From contig JBQVNP010000006.1 of NCBI GenBank assembly GCA_052436255.1, positions 1 to 64,000 of the forward strand: a stretch of DNA of 64,000 nt, written 5' to 3'. A program made the position numbers and the translations under genes. The DNA is from Pelomonas sp052436255 (GTDB lineage Bacteria; Pseudomonadota; Gammaproteobacteria; Burkholderiales; Burkholderiaceae_C). The stretch's first letter is position 1, and the number at the start of each line of letters is the position of its first letter. A model generated the notes under the pieces. The model did not search any database. It was not told the origin of the DNA and saw only the letters and a list, made by a program, of their open reading frames with translations. Below, piece after piece: positions 10,149-20,193 of the stretch.

Positions 10149-11047
10149 ACAAGTTCCAGGCGCTGGACCTGGGACTGGTCGTGCGCGGCCACGGGCGGCA
10201 CTACATCGTCGAGGACTCGAAAGGCGAGCGTTTCGTCTGTCACCCACGCGGCAAGAAGAGCGAGGCTGTCGTGGGCGACCAAGTGCGGTTTGCCGACTCC
10301 GGCGACGAAGGCGTCATCGAGGCCGTCGAGCCACGCCGCAATCTGCTGTTCCGCCAGGACGAGTGGAAGACCAAGAGCTTTGCGGCCAATCTCGACCAGC
10401 TGCTGGTGCTGGTCGCCGTCGAGCCGGTCTTCAGCGAATCGCAGCTCACGCGCTCGCTGATCGCCGCGGAGTCTGCCGGCATACGCATGGCCATCGCCCT
10501 GAACAAGACGGATCTGCCCGGCACCGACGCCGCCCGCGAGCGCCTCAAGCCTTACCACGCCATGGGCCTGAAGATGTTCGAGGTGGCGCTCAAGGCGGAC
10601 CGCGAGGGCTCGCGTGCGACCCTGGACCCCTGGCTGGCCGGCCAGCGCACCTTCGTCCTGGGCCCCAGCGGCACCGGCAAGAGCACGCTGATCAACCTGC
10701 TCGTGAAGGATGCGCAGGCCCAGATCGGCGAGATCTCTCAGGCGCTCAACTCCGGCCGCCACACCACAACGACGACGCAGTGGTACTGGACGAACGACTC
10801 GCGCACAACCGCACTGATCGATTCACCCGGCTTCCAGGAGTTCGGCCTGCGCCAGATAGCCCCCGCTGACTTGTGGCGCTACATGCCCGACCTGCGCGAG
10901 CATGCCCATTGCCGGTTTGCCAACTGCAGCCACATCCACGAGCCCGACTGCGGCGTGCGCGCGGCCGTCGCGGCCGGGCAGATCAGCCCCGGCCGCTACC
11001 GCATCTACGGCGAGATCCTCGAAGAACTGCAACGCAAAAGCTGGTGA
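10145..11047 (+). CDS. rsgA: Ribosome small-subunit-dependent GTPase A (RsgA/YjeQ)
   Basis: The 300-residue circularly permuted GTPase assists late 30S maturation. An N-terminal OB fold (residues about 1-70) precedes the GTPase core, where G4 (NKTD, about 119-122) comes before G1 (GPSGTGKST, near 173-181) and G3 (DSPG), the hallmark permuted order. The C-terminal zinc domain is CRFANCSHIHEPDCGV. The neighbours PCD and the M48 protease are a recurrent beta-proteobacterial grouping. ATG overlaps the upstream stop; the TGA overlaps the next ATG. Confidence 0.97.
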   Translation: MNKFQALDLGLVVRGHGRHYIVEDSKGERFVCHPRGKKSEAVVGDQVRFADSGDEGVIEAVEPRRNLLFRQDEWKTKSFAANLDQLLVLVAVEPVFSESQLTRSLIAAESAGIRMAIALNKTDLPGTDAARERLKPYHAMGLKMFEVALKADREGSRATLDPWLAGQRTFVLGPSGTGKSTLINLLVKDAQAQIGEISQALNSGRHTTTTTQWYWTNDSRTTALIDSPGFQEFGLRQIAPADLWRYMPDLREHAHCRFANCSHIHEPDCGVRAAVAAGQISPGRYRIYGEILEELQRKSW

Positions 11048-11727
11048 TGCGCGGAACGCTGCTGACCGTCGGCGCCCTGGCCCTGCTGGCCGGCTGCGCC
11101 ACCCCGACCATGCCGCCGCCCGCCGCCGAAGGCTGGCAGCCGCTGTCGCTGCCCGGCAAGGCGGTGACCCACTACAGCTGGACCGAGAAGGACGGACGGC
11201 CAGCACTGGAGGCCTCGTCCGAGCGCTCGGCCAGCATCTGGCGCAAGCGGCTGGACCCGGCGCTGCTCAAGGTCGGCGAAGTCAGCTTTTCCTGGTGGGT
11301 GCAGGGGCTGATCCCCGACGCCAACGTCGCGGACGTCGAGCGCGAGGACGCGGTCGCGCGCGTCATCTTCGGCTTTGGCGGCGACATCGACGCCCTGCCC
11401 CTGCGCACGCGCATGAAGTTCGAGCTGGCCCAGGCCCTGACCGGCGAGGTGCCGCCCTATGCGACGCTGATGTATGTCTGGGATAGCAAGCTGCCAGTCG
11501 GCACCGTCGTCGTCAACCCGCGCAGCGACCGCATCCGCAAGCTCGTCGTCGACTCCGGCCCGGGCGAGCTGCGCCGCTGGCGTGAACACCGTCGCGACCT
11601 GGCCGCCGACTTCCGCCTCGCCTTCGGCGAGACCGCCGGCCCGCTGCTGTCGATGGCCGTCATGACGGACAGCGACAACAGCCGCGCGTCGGCCCGCACC
11701 TGGTACGGGCCCGTCGAACTGAGGTGA
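11047..11727 (+). CDS. DUF3047 family lipoprotein
   Basis: The 226-residue protein starts with a lipobox signal peptide (LALLAGC, Cys at about residue 17), so it is predicted to be a membrane-anchored periplasmic lipoprotein. The body matches DUF3047: SFSWWVQGLIPDANV, ARVIFGFGGD, YVWDSKLPVGTVVVNPRSDRIR. The start ATG overlaps the rsgA stop (TGATG). The function of the family is unknown. It ends four bases before the convergent small membrane protein gene. Confidence 0.85.
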   Translation: MRGTLLTVGALALLAGCATPTMPPPAAEGWQPLSLPGKAVTHYSWTEKDGRPALEASSERSASIWRKRLDPALLKVGEVSFSWWVQGLIPDANVADVEREDAVARVIFGFGGDIDALPLRTRMKFELAQALTGEVPPYATLMYVWDSKLPVGTVVVNPRSDRIRKLVVDSGPGELRRWREHRRDLAADFRLAFGETAGPLLSMAVMTDSDNSRASARTWYGPVELR

Positions 11728-11730
11728 GGC

Positions 11731-12006
11731 TTACTGCGGCCAACGCCGCTCGGGCGGCCGCAGCGACAGCGGCGCCGCGTCCTTCACTTCGCGCGCCTCG
11801 ATGTCGACGACATCGCCAGCCGGTGGCTTGTGGCCGGCCCAGGGGTTCTTGTTGACGCGAAAGCTCAGGTTCGGCTTGCGGCCAGTCAGCAGGCGGACCA
11901 GCACGAAGGTGACGAAGCCCAGCACGGCGATCACGAAAAGGCCGAGGCCTATGAGGGCCCCGATGACGATCATCAGCAGGCGAAGCAGCGAACGGAGCAG
12001 GCGCAT
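11731..12006 (-). CDS. Small single-span membrane protein, unknown function
   Basis: The 91-residue protein has one strong hydrophobic segment at about residues 9-40 and a basic, Pro-rich C-terminal tail (NPWAGHKPPAGDVVDIEAREV). It appears last in a minus-strand run behind the SDR gene, with 19 bp between them. The codon use (GC at third positions) matches the neighbours. No family was recognised. Confidence 0.65.
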   Translation of the reverse strand: MRLLRSLLRLLMIVIGALIGLGLFVIAVLGFVTFVLVRLLTGRKPNLSFRVNKNPWAGHKPPAGDVVDIEAREVKDAAPLSLRPPERRWPQ

Positions 12007-12025
12007 GGCCGGTATTTTGACCGGC

Positions 12026-12751
12026 TCAACCGCGTCCGACGAAAGGCATGCTCGTCGCCATGACGGTCATCGTCTGCACATTGGCCGACAGCGGCAGCCC
12101 GGCCATGTAGACGACGGCACGCGCGACGTCGTCCACATCCATGCGCGGCTCGACGGCGACAGTGCCGTTGGCCTGGGGCACGCCGCGCAGCATCTTCTCG
12201 GTCATCTCGGTGGCGGCATTGCCGATGTCGATCTGGCCCGCCGCAATGTCGAAGGCACGGCCATCCAGGCTCAGCGCCTTGGTCAGGCCCGTGATCGCGT
12301 GCTTGGTCGACGTGTACGGCGCCGAGAACGGCCGCGGCGCATGGGCGGAGATGGAGCCGTTGTTGATGATGCGGCCGCCGCGCGGCGCCTGCGTCTTCAT
12401 CAGCGCGAACGCGGCGCGCGCGCACAGGAAGCTGCCGGTCAGGTTGGTGTCGACGACGGCGCGCCACTGGGCCACGGTCAGCTCGTCGATGGGCACGGGC
12501 GGCGCGCCCATGCCCGCGTTGTTGAAGAGCAGGTCCAGGCGACCGAAGCGCTCACGCAGCTGGGCGAAGGCCGCATCGACCTGGGCCTCATCGGCCACGT
12601 CGGCCGGCAGCACCAGCGCATCGGGCAGCGACTCGCGCAGGGTGGCCTCGCGCCGGCCCATCAGCGCCAGCGTCCAGCCCTCGGCCGCCAGCGCGCGGGC
12701 GACGGCCCGGCCGATGCCCGAGCCGCCGCCGGTGACGAGGGCCACCTTCAT
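12026..12751 (-). CDS. Short-chain dehydrogenase/reductase
   Basis: The 241-residue classical SDR has the cofactor motif TGGGSGIG (8-15), the NNAG motif (DLLFNNAGMG), catalytic Ser in NNGSISAH, and YTSTK as the YxxxK pair. The start ATG at 12751 fits the typical KVALVTGGGSG beginning. It is one base after the stop of the CsgG-like gene, so the two are co-transcribed. Substrate unknown. Confidence 0.88.
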   Translation of the reverse strand: MKVALVTGGGSGIGRAVARALAAEGWTLALMGRREATLRESLPDALVLPADVADEAQVDAAFAQLRERFGRLDLLFNNAGMGAPPVPIDELTVAQWRAVVDTNLTGSFLCARAAFALMKTQAPRGGRIINNGSISAHAPRPFSAPYTSTKHAITGLTKALSLDGRAFDIAAGQIDIGNAATEMTEKMLRGVPQANGTVAVEPRMDVDDVARAVVYMAGLPLSANVQTMTVMATSMPFVGRG

Positions 12752-12752
12752 C

Positions 12753-13700
12753 TCAACGACCGGCCGGCGCCACCAGCGTGCGCTGCACCCAGCCGCTGAA
12801 GTTGGCCGCGTCGACCTGGACGAAACCGTCCTTGACCTCGCCGGTGGCCACGAGTTCATCGCTGCGGTTGAGCGTGGCGACGACCTTGCCGTCGCGCGAT
12901 GGCGCCGCATAGACCTTCACGTTGGAGATCTTGGCGACCAGCATCTGGCCGGCCGGCACCGGCGCGCCCGCTTGAGTTGACGCGCCTGCGTTGGCATCGC
13001 CGGAGGCGCTGCCGGTGCGGATCAGGCTGCCCTGGTCGCGGATGGTCAGCACGATCTTGTTGAAGTTGTCGAGGAAGCTGGCCGCGATCAGCTTGCCCTC
13101 GGCCGTGCTGGTGTAGCCGCCCAGGCCGCCGATGGCACCGCCGCCGAAACCCCATCCTCCGATGGAGAAGTCCATCTTGCTGGCCTTGCCCTCTGCTGCG
13201 GCCACCTGGATGCTGGATCGCACGTCGGCGAGCAGCAGGCTGGTGGATGCGTCCTTGAACTTCAGGCCGCCGGCAATGGCGCCGAGCACCCCGAGCTTGC
13301 CGCCGAGGAAGCCGCCGAGGCCGCCACTGGTGTTGGCGCCGACCTGCACATTCGGCGTCATGACGAAGTCGGCTGCCTGCATCTGGCCCTTGCCGATGTT
13401 GGACTCCTGGCGCATCTCGCCGGCCGCGGCCAGCGAGCGCTCCTGCTGGATGTTCTGCATCGCCTGGCCCCGCTCGACGACGTCAAAGCAGCCCGACTGC
13501 TGCACCATCATGCGCAGCAGCGCGGCAGGCGAGCCCAGGCCGTAATGCGACAGGTGGTTCCAGCCATGCTGGGGCTCGGCCACCGCCAGCACGCCGAGCT
13601 TCTTGGAACACTTCTCGACAGTGGAACCGCCCCCCTCTGTCTGGGCCAGGACGGACGTCGTCAGGCCAGCCAGCATCAGCGCATACAGGGTCTTTTTCAT
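12753..13700 (-). CDS. CsgG-like exported protein with C-terminal SH3-like domain
   Basis: The 315-residue protein has a Sec signal peptide (cleavage expected after VLA, near residue 19). A CsgG-type domain follows (KLGVLAVAEP, VVERGQAMQNIQQER, MTPNVQV) with long Gly-rich stretches around residues 125-210. The last 60 residues (VKVYAAPSRDGKVVATL through GWVQRTLV) resemble a bacterial SH3 domain. It lacks the lipobox of curli CsgG, so it may be a periplasmic relative rather than an outer-membrane channel. No curli genes are nearby. Confidence 0.8.
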   Translation of the reverse strand: MKKTLYALMLAGLTTSVLAQTEGGGSTVEKCSKKLGVLAVAEPQHGWNHLSHYGLGSPAALLRMMVQQSGCFDVVERGQAMQNIQQERSLAAAGEMRQESNIGKGQMQAADFVMTPNVQVGANTSGGLGGFLGGKLGVLGAIAGGLKFKDASTSLLLADVRSSIQVAAAEGKASKMDFSIGGWGFGGGAIGGLGGYTSTAEGKLIAASFLDNFNKIVLTIRDQGSLIRTGSASGDANAGASTQAGAPVPAGQMLVAKISNVKVYAAPSRDGKVVATLNRSDELVATGEVKDGFVQVDAANFSGWVQRTLVAPAGR

Positions 13701-13785
13701 CTCGGCAATCCTCCAGAAAACGTCGATTGTGCCCAGGCCAGGCAGCACCGGGCATCCCCAGCCCACACGAGCAAGGTCGCCTGGA

Positions 13786-16146
13786 TCAGGGTCGCAGCAC
13801 CAGGCGATGCACCGTCTCGCCCGGCAGGAAGGCCAGCGGTTCAGCCGCCAGCCAGGCGGCGTGGTCGCTGCGGTAGAAGGGCGACAAAGGATGGCCGCTC
13901 TGGCCGCCCGGGATGACGAGGATGCCGCGCTCCTCATGGCCGGGCGAGACCACCATGCGCTCGCTCTGGCCATGGCCGCGGTCGTGCACGCGGGGCATGT
14001 GGGCGTCGCCCGCCATGCCCTGCGAGGCCTGGTCCAGCCAGCGCGCGAGCGGCGGCACGGCGGCACTCAGCGGGTGGCGCATGCTGGTGACGTTCTCGGC
14101 GCCCCAAACGGCGGCGGCGAGGCTGCCATGCTTGGCGAGCAGTTCCCTGCGGCTGTCGAGCACGGCGCGTTGCAGCAGCTCGGGCCAGCTCTTGAATCCC
14201 GCCGGCAGGGTGTCGGGCCGGGCGGCCTGGATCAGCGCCCAGCCGGGCGTCTCGGGCACCAGCTTCAAGTCGCTGAGCTTGACGCCCTGGGCCTCCATGA
14301 GACCGGCCAGCGGCATGAACAGGCTGCCCAGCGTCTTCAGGCGGAACGCCCGCACGAGCAGGTAGCCGACCGCGTCGGGCCGCGCGGCCTCGGCGCTCTG
14401 CTCGACCTCGACGCGATAGTCGGCCAGGCCGTTGGCGGCGACGAAATCAGGGGTCAGGACTTGCTCCAGCAACAGCTGGCGCCAGCGCTGCAGGAAGAGC
14501 GCCCGGTGGTCGAGCTGGATGGCGTGCAGGCCCGCCTCGTCGAGCTTGTCGTGGGCGCGCAGGCCGTCGCGGATCTGCAGCCCGCGGGCGCCGAGGTCCC
14601 AGCCGCCATTGCCGACGAGCTTCATCGCCTCGCCGCCGATCATGCGTGCATTGGCCGTCCACAGCCGGCCGTCGGGCGGGTCGACGAGGCGCGGCTGCTC
14701 GGCAGCCGCCAGATAACCCTGCCAGCGTGAGCGGCCATCGCTCCAGTCCTGCGGGCGGTCGGGGTCGACGCCGCCGACGCGCCTTGGGATGGCGCCGATG
14801 ACCGTCCAGGCGATGCGGCCGCTGGCGTCACCCACCACCAGGTTCTGGGCCGGCATGCCCGCGCCCGCGGCCAGCTGCACGGCCTCGTCGACGCTGCCGG
14901 CGGTTTCCATCTGCATCAGCCGCACATTCGCGCCTTCGCCGTCGTGCGCAACCCAGCGCAGCGCGTAGGCGTGGCCCGGCGCGGCGCGCTGCGGCAAGAC
15001 GGGGCCCCATTCGCTTTCCAGCACGACATGGTCGACCGCCGCCTCGCCGGCCACCTCGATGCGCTCGACCACGCGCCGCAGCAGCCGCTCAGCCCTGCCT
15101 GCCAGGTAATGCGTGCCGGCCGCATTGAGCTTGAGCGTGACGACATCGGCCCAGTCGGACGTGGTGTTCGTGAAGCCCCAGGCCACGCGCCCGTTGCTGC
15201 CGACGAGCAGCAGCGGCGTGCCGGGCAGGGTCACGCCGGCGATGTCGTGGCTGCCGGCGCTGCCCTTCCATTTCATGCGCGTCTTGAACCAGGTGCCGGG
15301 CGAGCGCAGGCCGAGGTGCATGTCGTCGGCGACGATGGCCCGCCCCTCGGCACCGCGCGCGGCGGCGACGGCGAAGTTGTTGCTGCCGAGGCTGCTCGCA
15401 TCCCGCAGGCTGCAGTCGCTGCAGGCCGTCCTGGCGGCGCGCAAGGCCTCGGGCATGGGGCTGGCCGGCAGCGGCACGGCGGTCACGCGGCTGTCGTCAA
15501 GCGCGGCCTGCCAGTCGGCGCTGTGCTGGGTCAGGAAGGCGTACCAATCGGCCGGCACGGCGGCGTGCAGCAGGCCCATGGCGATGTCGTCACGGCCCTG
15601 GGCGCCCTGCAGGTCGAGGTACATGCCGTAGCCGACCAGCAGGGTATCGGCCGCCGTCCATGCCTTGGGCACCTGGCGCAGCACGAAGTACTCGGGCGGC
15701 CGGCTGGAGAGCGCCGCGAGGCCGGCGTTGACGCCGCTCACGTAGGCGTCCAGCAGCGCGCGCTCGTCGGCCGGCAGCGCGGCCAGGCCGGCCTCGGCAC
15801 GGTGGCGGAAACGGTGCAGGCGCCGCGCTTTGTCCAGCGGCAGCGCCTTCGCGCCCACCAACGCCGACAGCTCGCCCGCGGCGTTGCGCCGCATCAGGTC
15901 CATTTGGAAGAAGCGCTCCTGCGCATGCACGAAGCCCAGGCCACGCGCGACGTCCAGCCGCGTCTCGGCGGTCAGCGTCAGGTAGCCGCGGGCATCGCGC
16001 TGGGCTTCGACCGGCGCAGCCAGCGCGGGCAGCGCCCGCTCGCCGTCGAGCTGCGCCAGGCTGCCGCGCAAGGCCAGCCACAGTGCCAGGACGAGCAGCA
16101 GCACGAGCAGCAGCAGACCGCCCAGGATGCGCTTGAGCCAGGCCAT
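13786..16146 (-). CDS. Penicillin acylase-family N-terminal-nucleophile hydrolase
   Basis: The 786-residue protein is anchored or exported by an N-terminal hydrophobic segment (about residues 8-28). The alpha chain holds YLTLTAETRLDVARGLGFVHAQERFFQMDLMRR. The auto-cleavage point is expected at DASSLGSNNFAV, where the Ser before NN becomes the N-terminal nucleophile of the beta chain. GRIAWTVIGAIPRR and the C-terminal DRGHGQSERMVVSPG and PGGQSGHPLSPFY stretches are typical. Relatives cleave beta-lactam side chains or N-acyl-homoserine lactones; the substrate is not predictable here. Its start overlaps the stop of the upstream SDR. Confidence 0.92.
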   Translation of the reverse strand: MAWLKRILGGLLLLVLLLVLALWLALRGSLAQLDGERALPALAAPVEAQRDARGYLTLTAETRLDVARGLGFVHAQERFFQMDLMRRNAAGELSALVGAKALPLDKARRLHRFRHRAEAGLAALPADERALLDAYVSGVNAGLAALSSRPPEYFVLRQVPKAWTAADTLLVGYGMYLDLQGAQGRDDIAMGLLHAAVPADWYAFLTQHSADWQAALDDSRVTAVPLPASPMPEALRAARTACSDCSLRDASSLGSNNFAVAAARGAEGRAIVADDMHLGLRSPGTWFKTRMKWKGSAGSHDIAGVTLPGTPLLLVGSNGRVAWGFTNTTSDWADVVTLKLNAAGTHYLAGRAERLLRRVVERIEVAGEAAVDHVVLESEWGPVLPQRAAPGHAYALRWVAHDGEGANVRLMQMETAGSVDEAVQLAAGAGMPAQNLVVGDASGRIAWTVIGAIPRRVGGVDPDRPQDWSDGRSRWQGYLAAAEQPRLVDPPDGRLWTANARMIGGEAMKLVGNGGWDLGARGLQIRDGLRAHDKLDEAGLHAIQLDHRALFLQRWRQLLLEQVLTPDFVAANGLADYRVEVEQSAEAARPDAVGYLLVRAFRLKTLGSLFMPLAGLMEAQGVKLSDLKLVPETPGWALIQAARPDTLPAGFKSWPELLQRAVLDSRRELLAKHGSLAAAVWGAENVTSMRHPLSAAVPPLARWLDQASQGMAGDAHMPRVHDRGHGQSERMVVSPGHEERGILVIPGGQSGHPLSPFYRSDHAAWLAAEPLAFLPGETVHRLVLRP

Positions 16147-16934
16147 CAGAAGGTCCCGGGAAAGCTGCCGCCGTCGAGCAGGATGTTCTGCCCGGTCAGA
16201 TAGCCGGCCTGTGCGCTGCACAACATGGCGCAGATGGCGCCGAACTCGGCCGCGCTGCCAAAGCGCTGGGCAGGTATGGCCGCACGCCGCCTGGCCGCGA
16301 CTTCGCCTTCCGCAAGCCCGGTCTTGGCAGCACCGGCGGCCATGGTCTTCCTCAGGCGGTCGGTGTCGAAGGCGCCCGGCAGCAGGTTGTTGATGGTCAC
16401 GTTGGCGCCGGCCAGGCGCGGCTGGCGGGCCAGGCCGGCGACGAACCCGGTCAACCCCGAGCGCGCACCGTTGGACAGGCCCAGCACGTCGATGGGCGCC
16501 TTCACGGCGCCGGAGGTGATGTTGACGATGCGGCCGAAACCGCGCGCGGCCATCGCATCGACGGTGGCCTTGATCAGCTCGATGGGCGTCAGCATGTTGG
16601 CGTCCAACGCCGCGATCCACTGCTCGCGCCCCCAGTCGCGGAAGTCGCCCGGCGGCGGGCCGCCGGCGTTGTTGACGAGGATGTCGATCTGCGGGCAGGC
16701 GGCCAGTGCGGCGGCACGGCCCTCCGGCGTGGCGATGTCGCCGGTGACCGCGCGCACCTCGACGGTCGGGTTCAGCGCACGCAGCGCTGCGGCCGTGGCG
16801 AGCAGATCGGCCTCGCCGCGCGCCGTGATGACGACATGGGCGCCCTCACCCACCAGCGCCTCGGCGCAGCCGCGGCCCAGCCCCTTGCTCGCTGCGCAGA
16901 CCAATGCCCAGCGGCCATTCAATCCCAGATCCAT
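16146..16934 (-). CDS. SDR-family protein with altered catalytic YxxxK pair
   Basis: The 262-residue protein has the SDR fold: a Rossmann start with CAASKGLGRG (12-21), NNAG at 88-91, Asn113, and catalytic-type Ser141 (NITSG). Thirteen residues further, where classical SDRs have Tyr, it has Ser154, and the Lys position is Arg158 (segment LSNGAR). The usual proton donor is therefore missing. This LSNGAR form occurs in a recognised subgroup often labelled 3-oxoacyl-ACP reductase. The name should not be taken as proof of reductase activity. The stop overlaps the acylase start (TGATG). Confidence 0.85.
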   Translation of the reverse strand: MDLGLNGRWALVCAASKGLGRGCAEALVGEGAHVVITARGEADLLATAAALRALNPTVEVRAVTGDIATPEGRAAALAACPQIDILVNNAGGPPPGDFRDWGREQWIAALDANMLTPIELIKATVDAMAARGFGRIVNITSGAVKAPIDVLGLSNGARSGLTGFVAGLARQPRLAGANVTINNLLPGAFDTDRLRKTMAAGAAKTGLAEGEVAARRRAAIPAQRFGSAAEFGAICAMLCSAQAGYLTGQNILLDGGSFPGTF

Positions 16935-16998
16935 GTCAGCTCTCCGGCATCACAAGCAGGCGCGCATCATCGCGCGAGCCGAGGCCGACTGCCGCCGG

Positions 16999-18114
16999 TC
17001 ACCGCCAGAACTTGCCGTCAGGGCCGACGATGGACACGTCGGTGAACTCCAGGCCGTTGTGCTCTTTCTCGGTGTAGTTCACCTGCAGGCCGCCGAGGTC
17101 GATGCGCGAGCCTTCAAGTGCCTTGGCGAAGGCATCGCGATTGATGTCCTTGCCCGCTGCGCGCTTCAAGGTCTCGACAACCAGCTTGGCCGCGGCAAAG
17201 CCTTCAAGCTGCGCCGGTGTCAGCTCGCCGTGGCCGGCCGCCTTGGCCAGGCCCAGGGCCTCGCGCACCAGCGGGTTGGCGGTGGAACGCTCGTAGGGGA
17301 AGAGCTGGGTCACGACGATGCCGCGGGCGTTGTCGCCGAGCGCCTTGACGAACTCGCTGGAGGCGTTGTTGGACAGCGTCGCAACGTGGGCCGTCGAGCC
17401 CGCGGCGCGCAGCGCATTGACGCCTTCGACGACAGCGTAGGCCGGGCCGATCAGGACGACCGCCTCGATGTTGGCCCGGGCGATGGCCTGCATGGTCGGT
17501 GCCAGGTCGGGCTTGTTGCGGTCGAAGCGCAGGTTGGACAGGGCGCGCAACTTGAGGTCGTCCAGGCCCTTGATCGCGCCCTTGCCGGCATCGTTGCCGA
17601 AGGGGTCGTTGACCTGCACGATGGTGATGCGCTTGACGCCGATGCCCACCAGGTGCTTGACCGCGCGCTCTGCCTCCTTTTGGTAGCTGGCGCGCAGGTG
17701 GTAGACCCAGGGCTGCGCCGGCTCGCGCAGGCTGATGGCCCCGGTGGCCGGCGCGATCAGCGGCAGCTTGTTCTCCTTGAGCACCGGCAGCATGGCCTCG
17801 GTGGGGCCGGTGCCGCGGCTGAGCATCAGCGCCAGCACACCCTGGCTGGCCAGCGACTTGGCCGCGGCTGCGGCGGTCGCCGGGTTGTATTTGTCGTCCT
17901 GGGTGAGGAACTCGATGTTCTGGCCGCGGATGCCGCCTTGGGCATTGACCGCGTCGAAGTACAAGCGCGCGCCTTCGGCGCTCTCGCGCACGATGCCGGC
18001 GACGGGCCCGGAGAACCCGGCCACCATGCCGATGCGCAAGCTGCCCTGGGCGAAAGCGCCATTCATTGCAATGGAGGTGGCAAATGACGCCAACAGGCCG
18101 ACCCAACGCTTCAT
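16999..18114 (-). CDS. ABC transporter substrate-binding protein, branched-chain amino acid type
   Basis: The 371-residue periplasmic protein has a signal peptide (cleaved after AFA, about residue 22) and a type I periplasmic-binding fold of the LivJ family: LRIGMVAGFSGPVAG, YFDAVNAQGGIRGQ, and SRGTGPTEAMLPVL. No permease or ATPase gene is adjacent. It is divergent from the histidine kinase gene over a 174-bp gap. It may act as a ligand receptor for a distant transporter, or feed the neighbouring sensor; the latter is only a positional suggestion. Confidence 0.88.
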   Translation of the reverse strand: MKRWVGLLASFATSIAMNGAFAQGSLRIGMVAGFSGPVAGIVRESAEGARLYFDAVNAQGGIRGQNIEFLTQDDKYNPATAAAAAKSLASQGVLALMLSRGTGPTEAMLPVLKENKLPLIAPATGAISLREPAQPWVYHLRASYQKEAERAVKHLVGIGVKRITIVQVNDPFGNDAGKGAIKGLDDLKLRALSNLRFDRNKPDLAPTMQAIARANIEAVVLIGPAYAVVEGVNALRAAGSTAHVATLSNNASSEFVKALGDNARGIVVTQLFPYERSTANPLVREALGLAKAAGHGELTPAQLEGFAAAKLVVETLKRAAGKDINRDAFAKALEGSRIDLGGLQVNYTEKEHNGLEFTDVSIVGPDGKFWR

Positions 18115-18288
18115 TGTTTTTCTCCTGGCCACGCGCCGGGGGACGCGATCTGGCGGCGGATTGTGGGGCCTGCCCCCCCGCTGGCAGGAGGCCCGTCGCC
18201 CCAGGAAAAACCCGGGCTTCACCGGCTCCGAATGCGCATTTCGACCGCTTTTGCCGGGCCTACACTCGGCCCGCCCTCGCGCGCCCTC

Positions 18289-19910
<1,622 letters not shown>

Positions 19911-19917
<7 letters not shown>

Positions 19918-20138
19918 GAAGCCGCCGAGGCCGGGCCGGAGGTCGCCTCGACCGCAGCCGCCACAGCGGCCGATGCTGCCGCCGAAGCGGCGGCATCGGT
20001 GGATGCTGCTGGCGCCGGCTCATGGCTGCTGGAGATGCCATGCGATTCGCCGCTGAGGTCGATGTCGCCGCCGCTCTTGGTCAGGATGAACAGCGCCAGT
20101 GCGGCAAAGGCGATAAACGCGACGATCAACTTCCACAT
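19911..20138 (-). CDS. Small membrane-anchored Ala/Ser-rich protein
   Basis: The 75-residue protein has an N-terminal hydrophobic segment (MWKLIVAFIAFAALALFIL) followed by an acidic patch and a tail made almost only of Ala, Ser and Pro. It sits 55 bp upstream of nothing on its own strand, and the next gene on the minus strand starts beyond it (sucrose phosphorylase ends at 20194). No family was recognised. The clear membrane span and position make coding likely but not certain. Confidence 0.55.
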
Positions 20139-20193
20139 GCTCGTGTCTCCACAGGTTTGTACTGCGGCGGATTCTGCGGCTGCAGGCTGACGC

